The notes under the pieces: generated by a model
Seen by the model: the letters and a program-made list of their open reading frames with translations, nothing else
Told to the model about the DNA's origin: nothing
Database searches by the model: none
Program-made: the position numbers and the translations under genes
Part shown: in pieces, positions 6,346 to 13,220 of the stretch
How positions within the stretch are numbered: the stretch's first letter is position 1
Layout of the letters: every line of letters begins with the position of its first letter
Source of the DNA: DATBDN01 sp036269895
GTDB lineage: Bacteria; Actinomycetota; Thermoleophilia; Solirubrobacterales; Thermoleophilaceae
Reading direction: 5' to 3'
DNA: 21,952 nt
Assembly: GCA_036269895.1 (NCBI GenBank)
Contig: DATBDN010000007.1
Span: forward strand, 1 to 21,952

Positions 6346-8196
6346 CTAGCGGAAGTCGGGCGCGAGCTTGTAGCCCGGCGGGACGATCTTCGGCTTCGGC
6401 GTCAGAACCTGGCCGCCGGGCTGCTCGTGGACCGGCAGACGCAGCTCGAGGTTCGAAGCCGCGATCGGCGTCTGGCCCTGTGACGGCCGTGCGTACGGCG
6501 TGTCGAACGCCAGCAGCTCCAGCTTCGCGTGATGCCCCTGCGCGAAGTGCCATCCGCCGGGGTGAAGCTGGAACAACTGGCGCTGCGGGGCGCTGCTCGA
6601 GTCCGGGCGGAAGAGGCCGCGGGCGACGAGCGTCTCGGTCCCGTCAGGCGCCTCGTCGAGCAGCCGCGCTGCGAGCTGGTTGTTCGGTGACGTCGACTGG
6701 ATGTCCGCGATGATCGTTGCGGCACCGACGAGCGTGTAGCCGGCATCAGTCACGACCGGCAGCCGGTAGACCGCGGTACCGGGGAAGTCCTGCGCCTGTG
6801 CAGTCGCGCACGCCCCGCCGCCGCTGATCGGGTCGAACGCCCGCCCCGCCGCGGGGTCGCCGCCCGAGACGACCAGCTGCTGCGCGCTCGCGTCCTCACG
6901 AACCTCACCCGGTGCGATCTGCTTCCAGTCGCTCGCGGTGAACGGGCCGCCGGACGGCGTCCCGCAGGTCTGAGTGAGGACCTGGACTCCGCCGAACGGC
7001 TTCGGGCCCGCACCCTTCAGAAAGTAGTCGAAGAACTTCTGCTGGCGAGCGTGCAGCACGGCCAGGTCGGCCGCCTTGTTCTGGCCGCGCGAATGGCCGT
7101 AGTCCAGGAACTCGAGGCCGACGAAGGCCTTCGGGTAGAGGTCCTTCGTGCGGTTGTAGAAGCGCAGCGCCTCGTCCACCGGGAAGAGATCGTCGGTCCA
7201 GCCGTTCGAGATCAGCAGCGGCGAAGGCGCCGTGGATGGGACGATGTAGTACGACGAGTGGTGCTGCTCGATCTCGTGCAGCACCGACGTCGTCAGCGGG
7301 TTCTGGTCGTACGGCTCGCCGGCTGACGTCTCGGCAAACCAGCTGAAGAGATCGGCGTCGGGGTCGGTCTGCGGCGGCGCGTAGTTGGAGCCGGCAAGGC
7401 CCGTGCCGAACAGGCCGGCGACGTAGGAGGTCTTCTGCACGCCGACGCGAGGACCGTAGCCGTCCCCGGCGATCGCGTAGTCGAGTGTGTGCCCGTTAGG
7501 CATCAGCGCGTTTGCCAGATCCGTCCACGGGATCTCGGGCGCCGCGGCCGCCAGGCTGATGCGCCTGTGCGTGCGCGGCGTCCGCCACGGCACGTATGTG
7601 CCGCCAGGCAGCATCACGCGATCCTTGAGCGCCGCGAGCGCCATCGACATGCCGCCGCCATACGAGCCGCCCATGGCGCCGATGTGACGGCGGTCGACCA
7701 GCGTCGTCCTCTTGCCTGTCTTCTGATCCGCCAGCTGCGCCATGAACGTCTGCGCGTCACGCACCTCGTAGCGCGTGTCCATCAGGTGGTTGTAGCCGTG
7801 CTGCGCGCACGCCTGCGCCTCGGTGATCCGCGTCTTGCTCTGCCCGCCGCACGAGTCCCCCCAGCCGCGGTCGCTCATCGTGAAGACTGCGTAGCCGCGC
7901 GTTGCCCAGGGCGCGGTATCGCTGAGCCCGAGCTTGCTGCCGCCCCACCCGTGGAACATGCCGACCAGCGGGTAGTTGCCGTCGCGACCGGAACGCGGCT
8001 CGGGCGGCAGCGTGACGTTCACGTCGATCGGCGCACCATCGAAGCTGTGGACGATCCCGCTGCACTGGCGCACGCCCGCCTGGTCGGCCTGCGTGGCGCA
8101 CGACACGCCTCCGAGGACTGAATTGACCTTCGCGTGGGCAGATGAAGCGGTGAGAAGAAGGAGAAGCAGGGATGTCGCGGCTGCCCGAGTTTTCAC
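6346..8196 (-). CDS. Secreted CocE/NonD-type hydrolase (PepX-like acyl hydrolase or peptidase)
   Basis: This is a 616-residue secreted protein with a signal peptide (MKTRAAATS, a poly-Leu core, then SSAHA before KVNS, cut near residue 22). The catalytic alpha/beta domain contains YPLVGMFHGWGGSK (75-88), MSDRGWGDS (107-115), the nucleophile elbow GAMGGSYGGG with Ser178, a candidate acid in NGWTDDLFPV (Asp335 or 336) and LDYGHSRGQ with His368. After about residue 405 a beta-rich region (TASDWKQIAPG and on, to SNLELRLPV) resembles the PepX_C jelly-roll of X-Pro dipeptidyl-peptidase and cocaine esterase. The substrate is unknown, probably an extracellular ester or a proline-rich peptide. It starts with GTG at 8196, fixed by the signal peptide, and no Shine-Dalgarno is visible. 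It is divergent from the reductase gene. Confidence 0.85.
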   Translation of the reverse strand: MKTRAAATSLLLLLLTASSAHAKVNSVLGGVSCATQADQAGVRQCSGIVHSFDGAPIDVNVTLPPEPRSGRDGNYPLVGMFHGWGGSKLGLSDTAPWATRGYAVFTMSDRGWGDSCGGQSKTRITEAQACAQHGYNHLMDTRYEVRDAQTFMAQLADQKTGKRTTLVDRRHIGAMGGSYGGGMSMALAALKDRVMLPGGTYVPWRTPRTHRRISLAAAAPEIPWTDLANALMPNGHTLDYAIAGDGYGPRVGVQKTSYVAGLFGTGLAGSNYAPPQTDPDADLFSWFAETSAGEPYDQNPLTTSVLHEIEQHHSSYYIVPSTAPSPLLISNGWTDDLFPVDEALRFYNRTKDLYPKAFVGLEFLDYGHSRGQNKAADLAVLHARQQKFFDYFLKGAGPKPFGGVQVLTQTCGTPSGGPFTASDWKQIAPGEVREDASAQQLVVSGGDPAAGRAFDPISGGGACATAQAQDFPGTAVYRLPVVTDAGYTLVGAATIIADIQSTSPNNQLAARLLDEAPDGTETLVARGLFRPDSSSAPQRQLFQLHPGGWHFAQGHHAKLELLAFDTPYARPSQGQTPIAASNLELRLPVHEQPGGQVLTPKPKIVPPGYKLAPDFR

Positions 8197-8260
8197 ATCG
8201 CGTAAACGGGCCGGGCGCGTCAGTACTTCCGCGCATGGAAACCTTTACATCAAACGGTGC

Positions 8261-8266
8261 TACATT
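8261..8266 (+). promoter_or_regulatory. Candidate -10 hexamer for a leaderless reductase-desaturase transcript
   Basis: TACATT fits the TAnnnT pattern of actinobacterial -10 elements and lies 8 nt before GTG 8275, so transcription could begin on the start codon. No convincing -35 is present at the usual spacing. TTTACA at 8244-8249 is only 11 nt away, too close. Confidence 0.3.
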
Positions 8267-8274
8267 CAGCCGCT

Positions 8275-9369
8275 GTGGCTGAGCGGGGGGCAAAGCCGAA
8301 CGTCCCGAGGGTGCGACGGACCGCCCTGAAAGCGGTCTCCGCCCTGAGTTCGCCCCTGCTCCCGGACGACTACCTGGAGCTGATCAACCCGCTCTGGTCC
8401 ACGCGCGAGCTGCGCGGGAAGATCGAGGAGATCCGGCGCGAGACCGAGGACGCCGCAACCGTGCTGATCCGGCCCGGCTACGAGTGGCCGGGGCACGAGC
8501 CCGGCCAGTACCTGCGCATCGGCGTCGACATCGACGGTGTCCGCCACTGGCGCGCCTACTCGCTGACGAGCGAGCCCGAGCGCGCGGACGGCTGGATCTC
8601 GATCACGGTCAAGGCGGTCGAGACGGGAACGGTGTCGTCCTACCTGGTACGCAAGGGTCGGCCCGGCTGCATCGTCGGCCTCGGCGGCATCGAGGGCGAC
8701 TTCGTCCTTCCCGAGGAGGTCCCCGACAAGCTCCTGTTCGTCAGCGCCGGCAGCGGAATCACGCCGATCATGAGCATGCTGCGCAGCCTCGACCAGGGCG
8801 AGATGGGCGACGTCGTGGTGCTGCACTCCGCGCGCCACACCGACGACGTGATCTTCGGCCCGGAGCTGCGCGAGCTGGAGAAGAAGCACGACGGCTTCAA
8901 GCTGCACGAGCAGCTGACCAGGGAGCACGGGCGTATGGGCCCGGACGACCTCGAGCGGCTCTGCCCCGACTGGAAGGAAAGGCAGCTGTACATCTCGGGG
9001 CCCGCCGAAATGCTCGACGCCTTCGAGGAGTTCTACGAGAAGCACGGGCTTGGCGACTGCGTCTGCATGGAGCGCTTCCAGCCGAAGCTCGACGGCGGCG
9101 GCGAACCGGGCGAGGGCGGGCCGATCAAGTTCCTGAAGTCGGACTGCGAGGCCGAGTCCGACGGGACGAAGCCCATCCTCGTGGCCGGCGAGGACCAAGG
9201 CCTCGACCTGCCCTATGGGTGCCGTGAGGGCATCTGCCACACCTGCGTCGGTGAGCTCGTCTCCGGCAAGGTGCGCGACCTGCGCAACGGCAACGTTTCC
9301 GGCAACGAGGGCGAGCAGATCAGAACCTGTATCAACGCACCGGAAGGACCCGTGGAGATCAACCTATGA
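8275..9369 (+). CDS. Ferredoxin reductase-type flavoprotein with C-terminal 2Fe-2S domain, electron donor to the desaturase
   Basis: This is a three-domain electron-transfer protein of about 364 residues. Numbering from the alternative GTG 8257: the FAD-binding barrel carries RAYSLTS at 99-105, the NAD(P)-binding domain GSGITP at 165-170, and the C-terminal plant-type ferredoxin domain Cys322, Cys327, Cys330 and Cys358 (GCREGICHTC, then TCIN). It passes electrons from NAD(P)H to an acceptor. Its layout and position match the mycobacterial Rv3230c/DesA3 pair, where such a reductase feeds a membrane acyl-CoA delta-9 desaturase. The stop overlaps the desaturase start (ATGA at 9366-9369), so the two are translationally coupled. 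I prefer GTG 8275: TACATT at 8261-8266 sits 8 nt before it, there is no Shine-Dalgarno, and the extra residues from 8257 are unremarkable. Start confidence is modest. Confidence 0.88.
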   Translation: MAERGAKPNVPRVRRTALKAVSALSSPLLPDDYLELINPLWSTRELRGKIEEIRRETEDAATVLIRPGYEWPGHEPGQYLRIGVDIDGVRHWRAYSLTSEPERADGWISITVKAVETGTVSSYLVRKGRPGCIVGLGGIEGDFVLPEEVPDKLLFVSAGSGITPIMSMLRSLDQGEMGDVVVLHSARHTDDVIFGPELRELEKKHDGFKLHEQLTREHGRMGPDDLERLCPDWKERQLYISGPAEMLDAFEEFYEKHGLGDCVCMERFQPKLDGGGEPGEGGPIKFLKSDCEAESDGTKPILVAGEDQGLDLPYGCREGICHTCVGELVSGKVRDLRNGNVSGNEGEQIRTCINAPEGPVEINL

Positions 9370-10775
9370 CCGCGCCTGTAGCAGCCCACCCGTCGTCCGA
9401 CACGACCAACTCCGAGAACCCGCTCCATCAGCTGTCCGAGGAGCAGATCGAGGAGCTCGGCAAGCTCTTCGACGAGCTGCACGAGCAGGTAAAGAACGAC
9501 CTCGGCCAACGCGACGCCGACTACATCCGCGGCGTGATCGGCCTGCAGCGGCGCCTGGCGCTGCAGGGCCGGGCCGCACTCGTGCCGGCTCGCTACAAGG
9601 TGGCTTGGGTGCTCGGCACGGCGCTGCTGTCGGCGGCCAAGATCCTCGAGAACATGGAGATCGGCCACAACGTCCTGCACGGGCAGTGGGACTGGATGAA
9701 CGACCCCGTCATCAACTCGCAGGCGTGGGACTGGGACACCGCCTCGACGTCCGAGGCGTGGCGGCATTCGCACAACTACATCCACCACACCTACACGAAC
9801 ATCCTCGGCAAGGACAAGGACCTCGGGTACGAGATCATGCGGATCGACCCGAACCAGAAGTGGCACCCGGTCTACCTGCTGCAGCCCATCTACAACATCG
9901 TGTTGATGACCCTGTTCGAGTGGGGCGTCGCGTTTCACGACATGGACTTCGAGGCGATCCGCCGCGGGGAGAAGTCACACAAGGAGGCCCTACAGGACCT
10001 CAAGGGGATCGCCGGCAAGGCGCGTACGCAGATCATCAAGGACTACATCGCGTGGCCGCTCCTGAGCGCCGGGATCATGGCCGGCGCCGACTACGCGGTG
10101 GACCGCATCCGCGGCCGCAGCCGGCGTGACCGTGCTCGTGTCGGTGTCGCTCGGCTCGGCAACCGCATCCGCCGCCGGCGCGGACCCGACCTGCGGGCGC
10201 GTTTCGGCGAGGCGTTCGTGCGCAACTACACGGCAACACTCAAGGCCAATGCGACCGCGAACATCATCCGCAACATCTGGTCGTACGCGATCATCTTCTG
10301 TGGTCACTTCCCCGACCAGGCCTACGTCTTCACACCGGACGAGACGGAGAACGAGACGACGGGCGCGCGCTATGTGCGCCAGTTGATCGGCGCCTGCAAC
10401 ATCGAAGGCGGGCCGATGTTCCACCTGGCCAGCGGCAACCTGGGCTACCAGGTCGAGCACCATCTGTATCCCGACATGCCGTCGACGCGCTATGCCGAGA
10501 TTGCGCCGATGGTGCGCGAGATCTGCCAGCGCTACGAGCTGCCGTACAACACCGGGCCGTTCCTCAAGCAGCTGAGCATGGTGCAACGCACGATCGCGCG
10601 GCTGGCGTTCCCCGGCGGCAAGGTGCGGCCGAAGCCGGGCCCGTACCGCGGCGAGCCGAACAAGTCCGCTCTGAAGAACGAGAACGAGCGCAGCGGCCTG
10701 TCTCGCGAGGGCTACGTGCCACGCTGGGAGCGCGACGGCGACGGCGACTCGAGCTCGAACGGCTCCGGCGACTAG
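9366..10775 (+). CDS. Membrane fatty acid (acyl-CoA) desaturase, DesA3-like, with Arg-rich insertion
   Basis: This is a 469-residue di-iron membrane desaturase. It has the three histidine clusters of the family: GHNVLHG (His101, His105), HSHNYIHH (His134 to His141) and QVEHH (His365, His366), plus His314 in FCGHF and an SGNLGYQVEHHLYPDMPSTRY block typical of the actinobacterial DesA group. Its likely reaction is insertion of a double bond into long-chain acyl chains using O2 and electrons from the coupled upstream reductase. An unusual stretch at about 241-281 is very rich in arginine (DRIRGRSRRDRARVG to LGNRIRRRRGPDLRARF), where relatives I remember have a short hydrophobic linker. The C-terminus is polar (DGDGDSSSNGSGD). 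The gene stops at 10775, directly against the last base of the opposing small gene. Confidence 0.92.
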   Translation: MTAPVAAHPSSDTTNSENPLHQLSEEQIEELGKLFDELHEQVKNDLGQRDADYIRGVIGLQRRLALQGRAALVPARYKVAWVLGTALLSAAKILENMEIGHNVLHGQWDWMNDPVINSQAWDWDTASTSEAWRHSHNYIHHTYTNILGKDKDLGYEIMRIDPNQKWHPVYLLQPIYNIVLMTLFEWGVAFHDMDFEAIRRGEKSHKEALQDLKGIAGKARTQIIKDYIAWPLLSAGIMAGADYAVDRIRGRSRRDRARVGVARLGNRIRRRRGPDLRARFGEAFVRNYTATLKANATANIIRNIWSYAIIFCGHFPDQAYVFTPDETENETTGARYVRQLIGACNIEGGPMFHLASGNLGYQVEHHLYPDMPSTRYAEIAPMVREICQRYELPYNTGPFLKQLSMVQRTIARLAFPGGKVRPKPGPYRGEPNKSALKNENERSGLSREGYVPRWERDGDGDSSSNGSGD

Positions 10776-11012
10776 TCAGGCGCCACCCGGTCCGGCACCC
10801 GAAAGCGGTTGTTCGACCGCTTCGGTCGGATCGGTGTCCGCTTGAGGCCGCTCGTTGAGCTTGGCCTCCAACTCGCGGATGCGGGCAACGTCCGTCTTGA
10901 GCTCCGGGTGCGCGATCGCGCCGGACTCGACAAGCTTGAAGGCGGTCTCCCCCAGCTCGTGGTACGCCTTCGACAGGTCGTGCGTGGCCTTGGCCTTGTC
11001 AAGGAATCCCAT
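10776..11012 (-). CDS. Small helical protein downstream of TetR, function unknown
   Basis: This is a 78-residue soluble protein (MGFLDKAKATHDLSKAYHELGETAF, then ELKTDVARIRELEAKLNERP). It is predominantly charged and amphipathic with heptad-like leucine/isoleucine spacing, so short helices or a coiled coil are likely. The tail is flexible (GAGPGGA). I cannot assign a function. It lies 12 bp after the TetR stop on the same strand, so both are probably on one transcript. No Shine-Dalgarno precedes ATG 11012, but a GATACA hexamer lies 8 nt upstream and might be a -10 for an extra leaderless transcript. Its stop codon directly abuts the desaturase stop with no intervening base, so transcripts of the two genes must run into each other unless termination occurs inside the coding regions. 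Confidence 0.65.
   Translation of the reverse strand: MGFLDKAKATHDLSKAYHELGETAFKLVESGAIAHPELKTDVARIRELEAKLNERPQADTDPTEAVEQPLSGAGPGGA
10799..10825. terminator. Hairpin inside the 78-residue gene, candidate desaturase terminator
   Basis: CCGAAAGCGGT, a TGTTCG loop, then ACCGCTTCGG form a 10-bp stem with one bulged A. It starts 24 bp beyond the desaturase stop and lies within the opposing gene's coding sequence, the only place a desaturase terminator could sit. No clear U-tract follows. Confidence 0.4.
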
Positions 11013-11024
11013 GCCCGTCTTGTA

Positions 11025-11639
11025 TCAATCCCGGGCCAGTTGAAGTAGCAGCCACTCGGCGTGCCGCATCAGGCGCTCGATCGGGTACTGCTCGGGGTCG
11101 CTCAGTAGCAGCCGCGCCGCCTCGTCCGACAGCGCCGACAGCAGCCGCGCCGTCAGCTGCGGGTCGGGGGACGGCCGCTCTGGCGCGAGGCCCGGGCCGA
11201 TGACCTGGGCGAGCACGGCCACGACCGCCTCGCGGCCGTGTTCGACGGTGTCGCGCAGCACCCGTGGCGCCCCTTCCGGCGGCATCAGAACCAGCCGCCA
11301 GGTGACCGGGTCCGACTGAATCGTCTCGAGGTAGCCGCGCAGCGCGGCGAGTAGCGCCTCCGTGCGTGGGCCGTCCTCCGGCAGAGCCTGCGGCAGGATG
11401 CTGCCCAGCTGGCTGAGCGCCCGCACGGCCTCGCGCTCGAGCATCGCTTCCAGCAGCGCGTCGAGGGTCTCGAAGTGGGCGTAGATCACCGGCCGGGTGA
11501 TGCCGGCGCGCTTGGCGATCGCCTCGATCGACAGGTCGTGGAAGCCCTGGCTGCCGACGAGCTCCTTGGTCACGTCGAGTAGCTGCTCGCGCCGCTCGGC
11601 CGCGGTCATCCGGCGGGTGTTGCGTGTGACGGAGCTCAC
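11025..11639 (-). CDS. TetR-family transcriptional repressor
   Basis: From GTG 11639 this is a 204-residue TetR-type regulator. The N-terminal HTH is clear: RREQLLDVTKELVGSQGFHDLSIEAIAKRAGITRPVIYAHFE, with the recognition helix around TRPVIYAHF. The C-terminal ligand domain is family-divergent and its ligand unknown. The gene is divergent from the monooxygenase, and the 69-bp gap holds three TTAC-N6-GTAA repeats, the likely binding sites, so it probably represses the BVMO-SDR operon and itself. An upstream GTG at 11687 is in frame but would translate through these repeats into an unlikely leader peptide, so I reject it. ATG 11609 is another possible start. The 78-residue gene follows 12 bp after the stop. 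Confidence 0.9.
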   Translation of the reverse strand: MSSVTRNTRRMTAAERREQLLDVTKELVGSQGFHDLSIEAIAKRAGITRPVIYAHFETLDALLEAMLEREAVRALSQLGSILPQALPEDGPRTEALLAALRGYLETIQSDPVTWRLVLMPPEGAPRVLRDTVEHGREAVVAVLAQVIGPGLAPERPSPDPQLTARLLSALSDEAARLLLSDPEQYPIERLMRHAEWLLLQLARD

Positions 11640-11649
11640 AGTCGGCAGG

Positions 11650-11694
11650 TTACAGGCCTGTAGGTTACGGGCACGTAAGTTACACAACCGTAAC
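11650..11694. promoter_or_regulatory. Three tandem TTAC-N6-GTAA repeats, putative TetR operator array
   Basis: Three 15-bp units follow one another exactly: TTACaggcctGTAgg (from 11650), TTACgggcacGTAAg (from 11665) and TTACacaaccGTAAc (from 11680). Each is an inverted repeat with 6-bp spacer; unit 1 has one changed outer base but its core TACAGGCCTGTA is a perfect 12-bp palindrome. The array ends just before the AGGAG ribosome-binding site of the monooxygenase. The position between a TetR gene and its divergent target, and the dyad symmetry, make an autoregulated operator the simplest reading. Confidence 0.75.
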
Positions 11695-11695
11695 T

Positions 11696-11700
11696 AGGAG
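11696..11700 (+). promoter_or_regulatory. Ribosome-binding site of the monooxygenase
   Basis: AGGAG ends 8 nt before ATG 11709 and only 5 nt before GTG 11706. This favours ATG 11709 as the start. It is one of the few clear Shine-Dalgarno sites in the window. Confidence 0.7.
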
Positions 11701-11708
11701 CGCGAGTG

Positions 11709-13220
11709 ATGTTCAATCAGACCGACCTTCCTCGTATCACTGGAGTGGCCATTATCGGCTCCGGTTTCTCCGGGCTGGCGTTGGCCGCCGAGCTGAAGCG
11801 CGCGGGCCGCGACGACTTCCTGATCCTCGAGCGAGCGAACGATGTCGCCGGCACCTGGCGCGACAACACGTATCCGGGTTGCGCGTGCGACGTGCCGAGT
11901 CACCTCTACTCGTTCGGCTTCGCTCCGAATCCCGACTGGAGCTCGACGTTCTCGCCACAGCCGGAGATCTACGCGTACATCCGGCGCGTCGCCGAGGAGC
12001 AGGGGCTGATCCCGCACGTGCGCTTCGGCATCGAGGTCGAGCAGGCAACTTGGGACGAGGACGCCCAGTCCTGGCGGCTGAAGACGTCGGGCGGCGAGCT
12101 GACGGCCACGGCGATCGCAAGCGCCGCCGGCCCGCTCAGCGAGCCTGCGATCCCGGACATCCCCGGCCTGCGCGACTTCAAGGGCACGATCTTCCACTCG
12201 GCCACCTGGGACCACGATCACGACCTGACCGACGAACGCGTGGCGGTGATCGGCACCGGCGCGAGCGCGATCCAGTTCGTCCCGCAGATCCAGCCCAAGG
12301 TCGCGCAGCTCCACCTCTTCCAGCGAACGCCGCCGTGGATCATGCCGCGGCCGGACCGCCCGGTCACGCGCGTCGAGCGGCTGCTCTACCGCCGTTTCCC
12401 GGCGGCTCAGATCGCCATGCGCAACGGCATCTACTGGGGCCGCGAGCTGTTTGCGATCCCGATGCTGCACCACCGGCTGTCGAAGCTGATCGAGAAGGCG
12501 GGGCGTCGCCACCTGGAGCGGCAGGTGAAGGATCCGGAGCTGCGCGCGAAGCTGACGCCGGACTACTCCCCCGGCTGCAAGCGCATCTTGGTCTCGAACG
12601 ACTACCTCCCCTCGCTCGGCAATCCGAACGTCGAGGTCGTGACGGACGGGATCGCCGAGATGCGCGAGCACTCGGTGGTTGACCGGAACGGTGTCGAGCG
12701 CGAGGTCGACACGATCATCCTGGGCACCGGCTTCCACGTGACGGACCTGCCGATTGCCGAGCGGGTCCGCGGCCGCGACGGGCGCACACTCGCCGAGCAC
12801 TGGGGCGGCACGCTCCAGGCGCTGCGCGGCACGACGGTCGCCGGTTTTCCGAACCTCTTCTTCGTGCTCGGGCCGAATACGGGCCTTGGCCACACGTCGG
12901 TCGTGCTGATGGCAGAGGCGCAGGCCGGCTACATCCGCCAGGCACTCGAGCACATCGAGGGCGACGGGGGCGCGGCGATCGAGCCGCGGCAGGAGGCGCA
13001 GGACGCGTGGAACGACGAAATCCAGCGCAAGTCGCAGGACACCGTGTGGCTGAACGGGGGATGCCAGAGCTGGTACATCGACCGCAACGGCAAGAACTCG
13101 ACGCTGTGGCCGGACCACACCTTCAGGTTCTTCGCCGCGATGAAGCGGTTCAAGCCGTCTGAGTACCGCGTCGTGCCCGCCACCGTCCCCGCCGAGGCGC
13201 CGGTCGAGGTGCCCGCATGA
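11709..13220 (+). CDS. Baeyer-Villiger-type flavin monooxygenase
   Basis: This is a 503-residue FAD/NADPH monooxygenase. It shows the FAD-binding GSGFSG (about 17-22), the GTWRDNTYPGCACDVPSHLYSF block, the Baeyer-Villiger fingerprint FKGTIFHSATW (FxGxxxHxxxW, about 157-167) and the second Rossmann motif VIGTGASAIQ (about 180-189). Enzymes of this type insert an oxygen next to a ketone to give an ester or lactone, or oxidise S or N atoms. The substrate is unknown. The stop overlaps the SDR start (ATGA at 13217-13220), so the two are translationally coupled; the SDR could make or remove the ketone. Expression is probably controlled by the divergent TetR through the repeat array directly upstream. 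Confidence 0.92.
   Translation: MFNQTDLPRITGVAIIGSGFSGLALAAELKRAGRDDFLILERANDVAGTWRDNTYPGCACDVPSHLYSFGFAPNPDWSSTFSPQPEIYAYIRRVAEEQGLIPHVRFGIEVEQATWDEDAQSWRLKTSGGELTATAIASAAGPLSEPAIPDIPGLRDFKGTIFHSATWDHDHDLTDERVAVIGTGASAIQFVPQIQPKVAQLHLFQRTPPWIMPRPDRPVTRVERLLYRRFPAAQIAMRNGIYWGRELFAIPMLHHRLSKLIEKAGRRHLERQVKDPELRAKLTPDYSPGCKRILVSNDYLPSLGNPNVEVVTDGIAEMREHSVVDRNGVEREVDTIILGTGFHVTDLPIAERVRGRDGRTLAEHWGGTLQALRGTTVAGFPNLFFVLGPNTGLGHTSVVLMAEAQAGYIRQALEHIEGDGGAAIEPRQEAQDAWNDEIQRKSQDTVWLNGGCQSWYIDRNGKNSTLWPDHTFRFFAAMKRFKPSEYRVVPATVPAEAPVEVPA

Noticed and set aside
5337..11028. ATTGATACA on the minus strand at 5337-5345 and 11021-11029, and GATACAA at 6337-6343, as a shared regulatory motif.
   Set aside because: Nine-base coincidences are expected in 22 kb. 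The copies differ in distance to genes, and one overlaps a terminator hairpin.
11640..11687. Longer TetR start at GTG 11687 giving a 16-residue extension.
   Set aside because: It would translate the operator repeats, and the leader (repeated NL-A-NL-like residues) only reflects the GTAAC repeats.
11694..13118. A 474-codon minus-strand open frame opposite the monooxygenase.
   Set aside because: Shadow of the BVMO gene, which has FAD, NADPH and Baeyer-Villiger motifs on plus.
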